From positions 1-51,315 of the forward strand of contig NZ_JAHFPY010000007.1 in NCBI RefSeq assembly GCF_023266535.1: 51,315 bases of DNA. Direction: 5' to 3'. Source of the DNA: Sphingomonas sp. (lineage in GTDB: Bacteria; Pseudomonadota; Alphaproteobacteria; Sphingomonadales; Sphingomonadaceae). Shown here piece by piece: positions 26,074 to 35,129 of the stretch. A program made the translations under genes and the position numbers. The notes under the pieces are model-generated. The model was not told the DNA's origin. It made no database searches and was given only the letters and a program-made list of their open reading frames with translations. Numbering within the stretch: position 1 is the stretch's first letter; every line of letters starts with the position of its first letter.

Positions 26074-26625
26074 ATGAATAACCGCTTTTACTCGGCATCA
26101 CTGGCCGCCCTCGCAGCCTCGGTGCTCATTGCCGACCCAGCACTGGCATCGACCCAGGGCTCATTCGGCTCAACCTCGACTGGCTCTGTGACAATCAATG
26201 CTTCGGTACCAGGCCGGGTCCGCATCAGCGGCCTTAGCGACGTTACCTTCTCCAACGTTGATCCATCTGTCGCGGCCAGCAACGCGCAGAATGTCTGCGT
26301 GTGGAGCAACACCAGCACGCGGGGGTACAACATCACCGCGACGGGTAGCGGCACGGCCAATGCCTTCACGCTGGCGAGTGGAGCGCTGCCGGTCGTGCCA
26401 TACACGGTCCAATGGGCGTCAACCTCGGGCCAAACCAGTGGCACCAGCCTCACTACCGGGACCGCGTTTGTCGGGCAGACTTCGAGCGCGACCAATCAGG
26501 ATTGTTCGGCTGGGCCTGCATCTTCCGCCAGCCTGGTTGTGGGTATCAGCTCGGCAACCCTGCAGAGCATGACCGCTGGCGCTACCTATAATGGTACGCT
26601 GACGCTCGTCGTCGCTCCCGAATAA
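26074..26625 (+). CDS. Spore coat U domain pilus subunit 1
   Basis: A 183-residue protein with a cleavable signal peptide (cleavage near DPALAS) and one SCPU domain. Hallmarks are SDVTFSNV, a Cys pair in QNVCVWS and QDCSAGP, YNITATGSG, SGQTSGTSL and a C-terminal strand ending LTLVVAPE. SCPU proteins are the structural subunits of archaic/sigma-type chaperone-usher pili; the terminal strand and groove take part in donor-strand complementation. The start at 26074 has GGGGAA about 8 nt upstream. First gene of the subunit-usher-chaperone run. Confidence 0.88.
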   Translation: MNNRFYSASLAALAASVLIADPALASTQGSFGSTSTGSVTINASVPGRVRISGLSDVTFSNVDPSVAASNAQNVCVWSNTSTRGYNITATGSGTANAFTLASGALPVVPYTVQWASTSGQTSGTSLTTGTAFVGQTSSATNQDCSAGPASSASLVVGISSATLQSMTAGATYNGTLTLVVAPE

Positions 26626-26695
26626 CAGGCGATGATCGGTGGAGCCAGTGCCACCATCGCCTGAGGCTCGGCATAAGGGCGGCAAGGCGCGGGGA

Positions 26696-27187
26696 ATGCT
26701 CGAGGGCGCCCCGCGCCTTGCGCTCACCACCGCCTTTTGCCTTGCCGCGCTGTCCTCGCCGCAGCCTGCGGCGGCGCAGAAAGCCCGCATCACCAACCTA
26801 TCCGACGTCAATTTTGGCCTGATCGCCAATCTGCAAACCGATGCCCGCCGATCGCAGAACGTCTGCGTATTTAGTCAAAGCACAGGCAGCCTTTATAGCA
26901 TTACCGCCACAGGTTCGGGATCAGGATCATCATTCGCACTGACCGATGGCACCAACTCGCTCGCTTATGAGGTCGAGTGGAGCGACCAGTCGGGTCAGAC
27001 AAGTGGAACCAGCCTCGTTCCCGCCGTTGCCGCAACCGGCCGTGTCAGTGCCGCCACGCAGCAGACCTGCAGCAACGGCCCGGCAACCTCCGCGAGCCTG
27101 ATCGTCATCCTGCGTTCCTCGTCGCTGACCCAGGCGCGTGCGGGAAATTACAGCGGATCGCTAACACTCGTTGTCGCGGCGGAGTGA
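26696..27187 (+). CDS. Spore coat U domain pilus subunit 2
   Basis: A 163-residue paralog of the preceding gene. The signal peptide ends PAAAQ. The domain repeats the same landmarks in order: LSDVNFGLI, QNVCVFSQ, YSITATGSGS, SGQTSGTSLVP, TCSNGPATSASLIV and SLTLVVAAE. A local duplication is the simplest origin. A GTG further upstream (26639) is possible but would put a charged leader before the signal peptide. The usher gene starts 9 bp after its stop. Confidence 0.85.
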   Translation: MLEGAPRLALTTAFCLAALSSPQPAAAQKARITNLSDVNFGLIANLQTDARRSQNVCVFSQSTGSLYSITATGSGSGSSFALTDGTNSLAYEVEWSDQSGQTSGTSLVPAVAATGRVSAATQQTCSNGPATSASLIVILRSSSLTQARAGNYSGSLTLVVAAE

Positions 27188-27196
27188 GAGGAAGAC

Positions 27197-29656
27197 ATGC
27201 GCTTCCCTGCCCGCTCCACTTTGTGCGCCCTCCTCGCAATTACGGTTAGCGCGGCGTTCATAAATTCGGGGGTGGCGAATGCTGCCGTCAAGAGCGGCTT
27301 TGAATCATCAGCGCCCGGCGGCTTTGAGGCATTGAGCGCCGAGCGGGAAGTGGTGCTCGATGCCTATTATGGTGGGCGTAAGCGGGGCGAAGTTCGGGCA
27401 AGGATCAGCCCCGGCCTGGTTCGCATCGAGGATCCGCAAGCGGTTGCCAGGCTCATTCCGGACGCGGCCAGCACAACCGAGCTCGCAACTTTCCTAAGCG
27501 GCCCCCTTTCCTCCAATTCCGCGCTAGCGTGCGGCAGGTCCGGCTTGGAAGGCTGCGGACTCCTTCCTGCCGGTCAATATGGCGTTGTCCTCGATGAAGA
27601 CCGCTTTCGCCTCGACATCTTCGTTAGCCCGGACCTTCTCACCAAACCCGACCCCAATGCCGTGTTGTTTCTTCCTGCTCCGCAAGGCGAGCCATCGCTC
27701 GTCAGCCTGTTCGGCGTTACCGCGTCGGGTTCGGACAGGGGTGGCGAAACGCTCCATGTGCAAAACCGATCGATCGCCTCGCTCGGAGCTGTGCGGATTC
27801 GCAGCGACAGCTCGGTTTCAACTGATACAGGCCTGACCTTTGACAATCTGACGCTCGAGGCCGACCACGGGGGCTGGCGATATTCCGGGGGACTTTTCTG
27901 GGCGCCAGGCAGCGAACTCATCGGACGGCGCAAGATGTTTGGGCTTGGGCTCATGACCCAGCTCGATACGCTCCAGAACAAGGAGGCGCTGTTGGGAACG
28001 CCCATTTCCATTTTCCTCCAGCAACCGGCGAAGGTCGATCTCCTCGTCGACGGAAGGATCGTCTCGTCGCGCATCTATCCAGCCGGTAACTGCCTCATCA
28101 ATACCACGGCTCTCCCCAACGGTTCCTATGACCTTGTCGTCCGAATCCAAGAAGACGGCCGGCCTCCCAGGCAGGAACAACGCTTCTTTAGCAAGGGCGC
28201 AGCAATGGCGCCGATCGGCCGGCCGCTGTTTTCCGCCTTTGCCGGCATCCTCCCTTCAACCAGCCGAGGATTGTCGCTTGATGGCGACACGTTCTTCTAC
28301 GAGGCGACTGCCGCTTACCGGCTGTCGCCGGCATTTGGCGTGGATGCCGCCATACTCGGCACGCAGGACAAGGCGATCCTCGAAGGCGGCGCCAACTATC
28401 ATTTTGCTCGAGCGCAAGTTCGACTTGGGGCGTTGGTTTCAACTACGGCCGACTATGGCGCGGTCCTACGGATAAACTCGGTCGGCAAGAGCCCATTTTG
28501 GTTCAGCTTCGACCTGCGCAAGGTTGTCAGTGGCAGGGGTGGCCCCTTGCTGCCAGTTACCGCTTCAAAGGGCACATTTAGCGAGGATCCGGAAAGCGGA
28601 TTTGCCGATCGAGGAAGTTACACCCAGGCACTCTCCATATTGGGTTATCGCTTCGGCCAGGCGAACTTTCGCCTGACGGGGATTTACCGACGGAACGGCT
28701 CGGATAAGGCAAATTATAGTGTTGGAGCCGCAATGGACGCGCCGGTGGTTCGCACCGGCCGCTTCGACGTCGTTCTGCAGGCTGATGCTCGCCGCACTGA
28801 GAGGGATTTCGCAGCATTCGTCGGCGCCCGCTTCCTCTTCAATAAGGGAAACGTCGCAATCTCGGGGTCCGGCGGGCTCAGGCATCAATCAGGCGCGCCC
28901 GGGGCTAACGACCAGCCGGTCGGCGAGGTCCAGGCTGCCTGGTACCGGGATCTCGCCGATCATAGCCAGCTCGCGGGTGAGGTCGCAGCGGGACGCGATG
29001 TGGATGGCGCCTATGCCCGGGCGTCAGCCTATGCGCGAACGCCTCTTCTGAACGCCCGCGCTGATCTGTTGCAGCAATTTGGGGTCCATCGCACAACCCA
29101 ATATGCCGCCACTCTTGATAGCGGACTCGCGCTAAGCAAGGCCGGAATCAATATCGCCGGCAAGGAAATGAACGACACGGCGCTAGTTGTGAAAGTCCGC
29201 AATAGTGACGACCGCCGCGCGTTCGACGTGCTTGTCGACGAGGTGCCGCGCGGAACCATTTCGGGCGGAAACAAGCTGACGCTTTTCCTTGAGCCTTACA
29301 AGACATACGAGGTGCGCCTGCGGCCGCGCGGCGATGGGATCTCGAGCTTTGATGCGAATTCCAAGTCGGTGACGCTTTACCCCGGCAATGTGTCCGAGGT
29401 CGACTGGAACGTGACACCGCTCTTCATCCTGTTCGGCCGTGCAGTGACGGAAAATGGAAAACCGATCGGGAACGCCGATATTACCGGCCCGCATGGCATT
29501 GGCCGGACCGATGGCGATGGCTTTTTCCAGATTGAGGCGAACCGGGACGATCAGCTGCGCTTGACCCAAGCAAGCGGCGCGGTTTGCGCATTGACTATTG
29601 CGCCGGAGCGAACGGCCGGGGAACTGGTTTCTGCGGGGGATATAAAGTGCCGATAG
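27197..29656 (+). CDS. Fimbrial outer-membrane usher
   Basis: An 819-residue protein with a signal peptide (cleavage near VANA). Residues about 45-180 are an N-terminal region that would recruit chaperone-subunit complexes, with a Cys pair in LACGRSGLEGCGLL. The long beta-rich middle (from about 190 to 650) is the 24-strand pore. The stretch LQQPAKVDLLVDGRIVSSRIYPAGN is a plug-like domain. The C-terminal part contains a carboxypeptidase-regulatory-like segment (FGRAVTENGKPIGNADITG). The order and length fit ushers of the alternate/archaic type that pair with SCPU subunits. It is coupled to the chaperone gene 11 bp downstream. Confidence 0.9.
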   Translation: MRFPARSTLCALLAITVSAAFINSGVANAAVKSGFESSAPGGFEALSAEREVVLDAYYGGRKRGEVRARISPGLVRIEDPQAVARLIPDAASTTELATFLSGPLSSNSALACGRSGLEGCGLLPAGQYGVVLDEDRFRLDIFVSPDLLTKPDPNAVLFLPAPQGEPSLVSLFGVTASGSDRGGETLHVQNRSIASLGAVRIRSDSSVSTDTGLTFDNLTLEADHGGWRYSGGLFWAPGSELIGRRKMFGLGLMTQLDTLQNKEALLGTPISIFLQQPAKVDLLVDGRIVSSRIYPAGNCLINTTALPNGSYDLVVRIQEDGRPPRQEQRFFSKGAAMAPIGRPLFSAFAGILPSTSRGLSLDGDTFFYEATAAYRLSPAFGVDAAILGTQDKAILEGGANYHFARAQVRLGALVSTTADYGAVLRINSVGKSPFWFSFDLRKVVSGRGGPLLPVTASKGTFSEDPESGFADRGSYTQALSILGYRFGQANFRLTGIYRRNGSDKANYSVGAAMDAPVVRTGRFDVVLQADARRTERDFAAFVGARFLFNKGNVAISGSGGLRHQSGAPGANDQPVGEVQAAWYRDLADHSQLAGEVAAGRDVDGAYARASAYARTPLLNARADLLQQFGVHRTTQYAATLDSGLALSKAGINIAGKEMNDTALVVKVRNSDDRRAFDVLVDEVPRGTISGGNKLTLFLEPYKTYEVRLRPRGDGISSFDANSKSVTLYPGNVSEVDWNVTPLFILFGRAVTENGKPIGNADITGPHGIGRTDGDGFFQIEANRDDQLRLTQASGAVCALTIAPERTAGELVSAGDIKCR

Positions 29657-29667
29657 GATTTGGAGCT

Positions 29668-30375
29668 ATGCTGGTGACGCGCCGGGCCGTCCGCCGAAGC
29701 GTATTTGCCCTGGGAATTTGCACGCTGGGCCTCATCGCTTCCGAGCCAGCGGCAGCGGAATTGGTGGTGAGCCAGCTGATCGTCGAATTCAAAGCCGAAG
29801 CACCGAGAGCAGCGGACATTGAGGTCACGAACAATGGCGAGGAGCGGAGCTATGTGGTGGTTGAGCCGCGCGAACTCCTCCATCCGGGAATGCCAAATGA
29901 GGAGCGCGTGGCGACACCCGATCCGACCAAGCTCGGGCTTTTGGCATCGCCGTCGCGCTTCATCCTGGAACCGGGGCAACACCGGACGCTGCGCATCGCT
30001 GCGCTCGGTACGCCGGCCGGAGAGGAACGCGTCTATCGGGTGACCGTCGAGCCGGTGACCGGAGATGTGGCGGGAAGCGAGAGCGGGCTCAAGCTTTTGA
30101 TCGGATATGATCTATTGGTGATGGTTCGCCCTCCGGTTATCCGGAATTCGGTTCGGTCCGACCGTAGCGGGCCCAATCTGACCATCACCAACAATGGCAA
30201 TGCCAGTGTCGAACTCGCTGAAGGGAATCAGTGCGATGCAGCCGGCAAAAATTGCCAAGCCTTACCGGCCAAGCGCCTTTATGCCGGTGCGTCTTGGACG
30301 CAGCGACTGCCATTGCCCACGAGCGGCGCATATCGGGTCAGGTCAGCTGACGGCTGGTCGACACTGAAATTTTAG
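29668..30375 (+). CDS. Periplasmic pilus chaperone
   Basis: A 235-residue protein with a signal peptide ending EPAAA. Two Ig-like domains are visible. The first begins ELVVSQLIVEFKAEAPRAADIEVTNNGEERSYV and includes SPSRFILEPGQHRTLRI, the F1-G1 region that lends a strand to subunits. The second contains GPNLTITNNGNASVEL and a Cys pair (NQCDAAGKNCQ). The start at 29668 has GGAG about 4 nt upstream, although an upstream frame is open. It is the last gene of the pilus operon; a two-domain tip adhesin is not seen. Confidence 0.86.
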   Translation: MLVTRRAVRRSVFALGICTLGLIASEPAAAELVVSQLIVEFKAEAPRAADIEVTNNGEERSYVVVEPRELLHPGMPNEERVATPDPTKLGLLASPSRFILEPGQHRTLRIAALGTPAGEERVYRVTVEPVTGDVAGSESGLKLLIGYDLLVMVRPPVIRNSVRSDRSGPNLTITNNGNASVELAEGNQCDAAGKNCQALPAKRLYAGASWTQRLPLPTSGAYRVRSADGWSTLKF

Positions 30376-30432
30376 GAATGTGGTCGGGCCAAACAGAGGC
30401 TTGCGGCCAATAAACAAGACCTATGCTCGGAG

Positions 30433-32196
30433 CTAAGCTGCCAGCTTCAGCCGATCGCGACCGGCGCGCTTGGCCTGATAAAGGGCGCCGTCGGCGACAG
30501 CCAGCCTGGAGTCCAGATCGCGCCCAACGTCTGTAACACCCGCACTAATAGTGAATCGGATGGCTTGGCCATCATGAAATGTGACTGCTCGAGCGACTTC
30601 TGCCCTTACCCGCTCGCAGATGTCCTGCGCGTCATAGGCTGTGAGACCTCGAAAAAGGACAGCGAACTCTTCGCCGCCGATCCGGGCGAGAAAGTCATCC
30701 TTGCGAAGTGCGTTGCGGGCCACAATGGCAAACCGCCTTAATGCTGCGTCGCCGGCCGCATGGCCATAATGATCATTGATGAGCTTGAAGAGGTCGATAT
30801 CGATGAGCGCCATGCTGCATGGTCCAATGCCTCGCTGGCCGAACTCAAACGCGAACGCGCGCCTGTTTGGCAGACCGGTCAAGGGATCCACTCCTGCAGC
30901 TACCGCCAGATCCAGCTCCTGTCGCTTCCGGTCGTCAATGTCACAGATAACGCTGACCACGCTTTCAATTTCACCTCGTTCATTGCGCACCGCCTTCGAC
31001 TGCGTTTCGAACCAGCGCAAACTGCCATCATGGCACGGAGCTTGATAATCAAATCGGATAATAGACCGCTGACTATCCAGTACGCTGGCATGGCATTGGG
31101 CGACATGGCTTCGCCATTCGTCCGCCACCAACTCCAAAGCATTGGTGTTGATGAGCTTGTTGGCCTGGTGTCCGCCCAATCGAGTGACAGAAGGCGAGGC
31201 GTACAAAATCGTTCCGTCCGGCTTCAAATGGATCAAAATGTCGGTCGTGTTTTCAAGCAGCATTCTGTAGCGCGCCTTGTTGCTGCGCAGCGCCCTGAAT
31301 AACCGCCGTCGCTCGTTTAGGTCCGCAGTGACCGGTAGGATCGTGACGATGACAGACGCCAGGTAGAATTGCAGGAACTGGAGCCGGGCCAAAGTGCTAC
31401 CGGCGATCAGTGTCAGTGGGCCACGGTCTACGGCGGTGAACGCGGCGCTGATCATGGCGAGCGTGAGCACCGACAGGGCGGGCAACACCCTGTCATGACG
31501 AAAGCAGATGAGGGTCAGCGGGCCAAGCGGCAAGAATAGCAGCGGAAGCAGCTGCTGGTAGAAGCTGTACATGGTGGTCGCAGTAAACAGCGCATAGAGA
31601 ATGACTGCCTCACGGCGACGGTCAGGCGTAACGCGCTTCGCCCATTTGCCCCACTCACCCTTTAACAGCAGCAAGATCAGCGGAGTGCAGGTGATGCTTC
31701 CCAGCGAATGGCCCGAAAACCAGACCAGCCAATTACGGTCGATGCGCGTGTGGTCGAATTCAAGCATCATAATGGCAGCGAGTGCGCCGCCAATTGCGGG
31801 AGCGATAAACCCAACGGACAACATGAAGTGGCCAATGGAAGCAAGACTGTCCAACGTATTGGGAGTGGTATGCCTGCGGCGGAGCAGCCGCGCGCCAATT
31901 CCAGCCTCGACCAAGTTGATCGCGGCCAATGGCGCGGCCAATTTGGGTCCCATGCCAAACAGGCTGGTCGCGGCAACGCTCGCCGCCATGCTCGGGAGCA
32001 ACACCACCCACCAATGGCGCCTTGGGGTCGCCGCAAGGGCGGCAGTCAGCACTCCGGTGGCCAGCCACAAATGAGCGAAGCCGCCCTGGAACCGAGTATA
32101 GGCAATCGCAGCGGCCGCGCTGGCAAAATAAGCGACTGCGGTGAGGAAAGCCACGAGCAAAAGGCGAGGATTCATCGCGCCCAATTGCACCATCAC
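30433..32196 (-). CDS. Membrane MASE1-PAS-GGDEF diguanylate cyclase
   Basis: A 587-residue protein. Residues about 10-300 hold eight or so hydrophobic helices with the MASE1 pattern (FAHLWLATGVLTAALAA). Residues about 315-425 are a PAS domain (YRMLLENTTDILIHLKPDGTILYASPS). The C-terminal domain is GGDEF with DPLTGLPNRRAF, active-site RIGGEEFAV and an upstream RKDD that fits the inhibitory RxxD I-site. It should synthesise c-di-GMP under product feedback. The start could be the first ATG or a later Met eight codons in. It is divergent from a PilZ gene across an AT-rich 245-bp region. Confidence 0.9.
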   Translation of the reverse strand: MMVQLGAMNPRLLLVAFLTAVAYFASAAAAIAYTRFQGGFAHLWLATGVLTAALAATPRRHWWVVLLPSMAASVAATSLFGMGPKLAAPLAAINLVEAGIGARLLRRRHTTPNTLDSLASIGHFMLSVGFIAPAIGGALAAIMMLEFDHTRIDRNWLVWFSGHSLGSITCTPLILLLLKGEWGKWAKRVTPDRRREAVILYALFTATTMYSFYQQLLPLLFLPLGPLTLICFRHDRVLPALSVLTLAMISAAFTAVDRGPLTLIAGSTLARLQFLQFYLASVIVTILPVTADLNERRRLFRALRSNKARYRMLLENTTDILIHLKPDGTILYASPSVTRLGGHQANKLINTNALELVADEWRSHVAQCHASVLDSQRSIIRFDYQAPCHDGSLRWFETQSKAVRNERGEIESVVSVICDIDDRKRQELDLAVAAGVDPLTGLPNRRAFAFEFGQRGIGPCSMALIDIDLFKLINDHYGHAAGDAALRRFAIVARNALRKDDFLARIGGEEFAVLFRGLTAYDAQDICERVRAEVARAVTFHDGQAIRFTISAGVTDVGRDLDSRLAVADGALYQAKRAGRDRLKLAA

Positions 32197-32441
32197 TCGT
32201 TATGACCCGCTCAACATAACATCCAAAACGGGCGTATCCTGCGGAGAAAAAATAATTGAGTTCCATATCCTATTGCAATTATTAATGAAAATATCTCTCC
32301 GCTTTAACATGGGGATATCCGGGACGGAGCCTTGTCGCAGGTGGCATGGCATGACGCCCGCCGCTCTCGCCCGACGACAACCTCGTCCATTTTGGATTGT
32401 AAAGCCGACAGTTATTCACTTTTGACCACCATATTCAGCTG

Positions 32442-33020
32442 GTGATTAACGTCGCACCCGTAATCCCGTCGCATAACGATGGTCGCAAACAGCAGCGAAC
32501 CCACCTGTTCGTGACGGCAACCCTGTATTCAGAGGCGGGGTCCGTGCCCGTGCGGGTGCGAAACATGTCGCCTTCTGGCGCGCTCATCGAATGTGCCGAA
32601 ATACCCGAACCCGGGGCCAGGGCGGTCCTCAAACGAGGAAGCCTCCAGGCGTCCGGTCAGATTGCCTGGAGCCTGGACGGCAAAGGCGGCATTGCATTCG
32701 AGAACGAGACTTTTGTGACGGACTGGATGTCCCGTCCACCAGCAGCACATCAGCAGCGCATCGATCGGGCGGTAAATGATTTTAGGTCATGCAGCGGTGC
32801 TGGCGCCGACAGTGCTGACGATGACCAATTGGCCTCAGGATCACGATCGACTGTAGAAGAGTTGTTCGCACTTCGTGCCGAACTATCCGAGCTTGGGACC
32901 AGTCTAGTTGACGATCTGATTATGGTTGCAATGCACCCAGAGATACAAATACTTGATATTTCGATTCAGCGGATTGATCGCATTATCATCAAGCTGGCCC
33001 GGTCCGCGGCTAGAGATTGA
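32442..33020 (+). CDS. PilZ-domain protein (island-borne c-di-GMP receptor candidate)
   Basis: A 192-residue protein. Residues about 12-95 read as a PilZ domain: GRKQQRTHLFV supplies the Arg-rich arm and VRVRNMSPSGALIE the NxSxxG element. The remaining C-terminal half is polar, then helical (VEELFALRAELSELGTSLVDDLIMVA), and has no named family. The likely start is GTG at 32442, since no ATG lies near. It is divergent from the diguanylate cyclase, so the two form a synthase-receptor pair inside the island. Confidence 0.78.
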   Translation: MINVAPVIPSHNDGRKQQRTHLFVTATLYSEAGSVPVRVRNMSPSGALIECAEIPEPGARAVLKRGSLQASGQIAWSLDGKGGIAFENETFVTDWMSRPPAAHQQRIDRAVNDFRSCSGAGADSADDDQLASGSRSTVEELFALRAELSELGTSLVDDLIMVAMHPEIQILDISIQRIDRIIIKLARSAARD

Positions 33021-33114
33021 GTTCAAGCAAGAACTTGGGCCGCCAAGCGACCTGGCGGCAGCACCTAGCACGTCCGCTGGATTCCGAATGAACCGCCTGG
33101 ACAAAAAAAGGCTT

Positions 33115-33336
33115 CTAATTTAGGTCCCGCGAGGGTGGCAGCGATCCCTTCCAGAGGCTGTCTATTGCCATCTGAAGCTGCGCTCCGACAATTCCAGAGA
33201 TTGTTGGGTCGGCGTCAATCAGAGCCAATGCTTCGGACATCAGTGACGTAGCCGTCGCCCTTGTGTTGGCTGCTGCATCGGTAACCAGCGGCGCTGTGTT
33301 GGTATCGCGCGTCGACACAGAGCTATCCCACCCCAT
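33115..33336 (-). CDS. Small hypothetical protein
   Basis: A 73-codon frame whose C-terminal half (TSLMSEALALIDADPTISGIVGAQLQMAIDSLW) looks like an amphipathic helical pair. I cannot name a family. The first 30 residues are Thr/Ala-rich and could be untranslated, since a later Met (MSEALALID) is available. It is included as probable because the helical pattern is protein-like and nothing else explains the strand. Confidence 0.4.
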   Translation of the reverse strand: MGWDSSVSTRDTNTAPLVTDAAANTRATATSLMSEALALIDADPTISGIVGAQLQMAIDSLWKGSLPPSRDLN

Positions 33337-33412
33337 CGAGAATCGTTATGGCTCCATACCGACATCTAGCCGACCTGCAAACTGGTTCTCGGATGGTCCT
33401 GGCTTGCTTCGC

Positions 33413-33440
33413 TTGACGAATATGCCAAAGACGCTAACGT
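33413..33440 (+). promoter_or_regulatory. Putative promoter of the small RNA
   Basis: TTGACG (33413-33418) and TAACGT (33435-33440) are spaced by 16 bp on the plus strand, directly in front of a short noncoding stretch that ends in a strong intrinsic terminator. Confidence 0.5.
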
Positions 33441-33446
33441 GCAAGG

Positions 33447-33503
33447 GTCGCGTGCCGAAACCAATGAGATCGCGAAGGCTGGGGCTAAGCCCCAGCTTTT
33501 TTT
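33447..33503 (+). ncRNA. Putative small RNA (about 57 nt)
   Basis: From the predicted promoter the transcript would start near 33447. It would fold a first arm (TCGCG at 33448-33452 with CGCGA at 33471-33475) and a terminator arm. No open frame fits this strand, and both neighbouring genes lie on the minus strand, so the terminator does not serve them. It resembles a stand-alone bacterial sRNA. I do not recognise a known family. Confidence 0.5.
33478..33503 (+). terminator. Strong intrinsic terminator
   Basis: GCTGGGGC-TAA-GCCCCAGC is a perfect 8-bp stem with a 3-nt loop, followed directly by seven T on the plus strand (33497-33503). Confidence 0.85.
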
Positions 33504-33577
33504 ATAGAACGCGGAGCAAGGCCCGCAAGAATCTCATGACGAGTCTATGCTTGCCAACCAAGCGGGCTGGCTGTTGG

Positions 33578-34075
33578 TTAGATGACTTGCATGCCCTTCA
33601 CCGCAGCGAAATAGCGTTGAAGCGCATCGCTCGCCTGAGGTGTCAGCTCCACAAACATTCGCCGTCCGTCGGTTGGATCCGGTCGCCGGCGTAGCAAGCC
33701 TGAATCGGTCATCGACGATATGTAGCGCAGCGCCGTTGTCGCCGGAACATGAGCCGCGGTGGTTAGGGATGTCACCGACACGCGGTACTGGCAAGCTTCG
33801 GCCAGGAGCAGTTCGAGTAGAATATCCCATGCTGGATCCGCAAAGAACTCACCGTCTAGGAAGCGGTCCCGAAGCCGCCGGGCCTTTATCACTCCCCTAA
33901 TCAGGCTTGCAGATGGCGCGTGACCAGCAGGAAGAGCCACTTGCTCAGGCGCAAGCTCTGAGTCGGACGACATATGGGCGAGTTTGGCAGCAATTCGGCC
34001 CACCTCATCTGAAAGAAGCTGCAGGCGCTCGGACGCATCGATTTGGCGATCGGATGGAAGGGCATGTACGCTCAT
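33578..34075 (-). CDS. MarR-type winged-helix regulator
   Basis: A 165-residue protein. The DNA-binding part is DPAWDILLELLLAEACQYRVSVTSLTTAAHVPATTALRYISSMTDSGLLRRRPDPTDGRRMFVELT, i.e. the helix-turn-helix followed by the DxxDxRR wing of MarR-like proteins. The N-terminal 70 residues are helical and may form the dimer. The start at 34075 has GAGGAG about 6 nt upstream. Repeated TGGACC-type sites lie 55-110 bp upstream and may be its own operators. The inducing signal is unknown. Confidence 0.8.
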   Translation of the reverse strand: MSVHALPSDRQIDASERLQLLSDEVGRIAAKLAHMSSDSELAPEQVALPAGHAPSASLIRGVIKARRLRDRFLDGEFFADPAWDILLELLLAEACQYRVSVTSLTTAAHVPATTALRYISSMTDSGLLRRRPDPTDGRRMFVELTPQASDALQRYFAAVKGMQVI

Positions 34076-35024
34076 GACACTCCTCACTTTCGTGATGAAG
34101 GATCCGAGCACCGGTGGTTATCGCTCAGTTCTGGACCAATGTCAGTCCACAAAATGGTCCAAAATGGATTTGCTCAACAATTGGACCGGCGCTACGGATC
34201 AATCAGCTAATTTTCCGCTGGTGTCCCCTTACTGGGCTGGTGCTGGATCATTTCATTGAGCTCCGGATCGCGAAATGAACCTCTGTGCCGGACCTGACGA
34301 ACCATGGTTCTGTCGCTCATCCGCTCCAGGACTCTTGAATCTTTCTTCTGTACCCGAAGTAGAAATGGGTCGCCCGTATGCTTTCCCATGGCTTCTCTCC
34401 AGTTACGAGAACGATTTGCAGCGCGATTTTATCCCTGCAATTTGCGCCATTTTGGCCGTAGCTACTTGCCGCTGGAAGTAATGCGCGACGTAGCGGGAAC
34501 CGCGCCTCAAATGGCGACTGCAATTACAGCATTTAGCCACGACCAGACATGCCGTCGCATATCGTTCGCAATTCCGCAGCGTCAGCCAATGCGCGCACTC
34601 GCCACCATAACGGACCAAGTTACAACGGTCCGGTAGCGTTCGGATCATATAGAAGCCTGAACACGCCGGTCCCCACACAGGCGTGCCGAACCGGAGAGGC
34701 CCACTGCGCTGGTCACAGCGGGTCTCTCCACTTTCACTTCGCTCTGTCGTCCATCCTCGGCGAACAGTGTGACCCTAGTCCAGACCAACCTCGTGAAGGC
34801 GGTCGCGCTTTGAAGAGGCCCGACCCGAATCGTCGCCCCTTCTCCTGTCATTATGCGTGGCCTTTTTTGCCGAGGATGCGGTCATGTATCCGCTGCCATG
34901 ACCAAATTGCCTGGTGCTTCCTCAAGCGCGTGAACCTACTCAGTCCCTCTATCTTATCCCCCTGATCTAGTATTAGCGATATTGCTCGGCGCGCGATCGC
35001 CGGTATTTCGCCGTCGCAGCCAAT
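34076..35024. other. Gene-poor, probably decayed stretch of the island
   Basis: No frame here has a convincing protein pattern, ribosome-binding site or recognisable domain on either strand. The only structure I see is the cluster of TGGACC half-sites near the MarR gene. Base composition is more balanced than in the core genes. It may contain remnants of lost island genes. Confidence 0.6.
34132..34187. promoter_or_regulatory. Repeated sites upstream of the MarR gene
   Basis: TGGACCA (34132-34138) and TGGTCCA (34155-34161) form an inverted repeat. A third half-site TTGGACC lies at 34181-34187. On the minus strand TTGAGC, which could serve as a -35 box, lies between the last two sites. Confidence 0.4.
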
Positions 35025-35129
35025 TCAGCGTGAGTGCATCTCAATTAGCACCTTGAAGAGAGCCATCGCCAAGGCGCTCACAACAACGAAGGTGAGGGAT
35101 AGCTTGCCGAACAGTTCAAGCCGATTCAT
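35025..35129 (-). CDS. Possible 34-residue single-span membrane protein
   Basis: ATG at 35129 opens a 34-codon frame: a short polar start (MNRLELFGK), one hydrophobic helix (LSLTFVVVSALAMALF) and a polar end (EMHSR). The length and layout fit a small membrane peptide, for example a type I toxin or regulator. No good ribosome-binding site is visible, so this is tentative. Confidence 0.3.
   Translation of the reverse strand: MNRLELFGKLSLTFVVVSALAMALFKVLIEMHSR

Noticed and set aside
34207..34965. Several open frames of 60-138 codons on both strands
   Set aside because: Cys/Arg/Ser-rich translations without hydrophobic pattern, start signals or recognisable domains; kept as gene-poor DNA.
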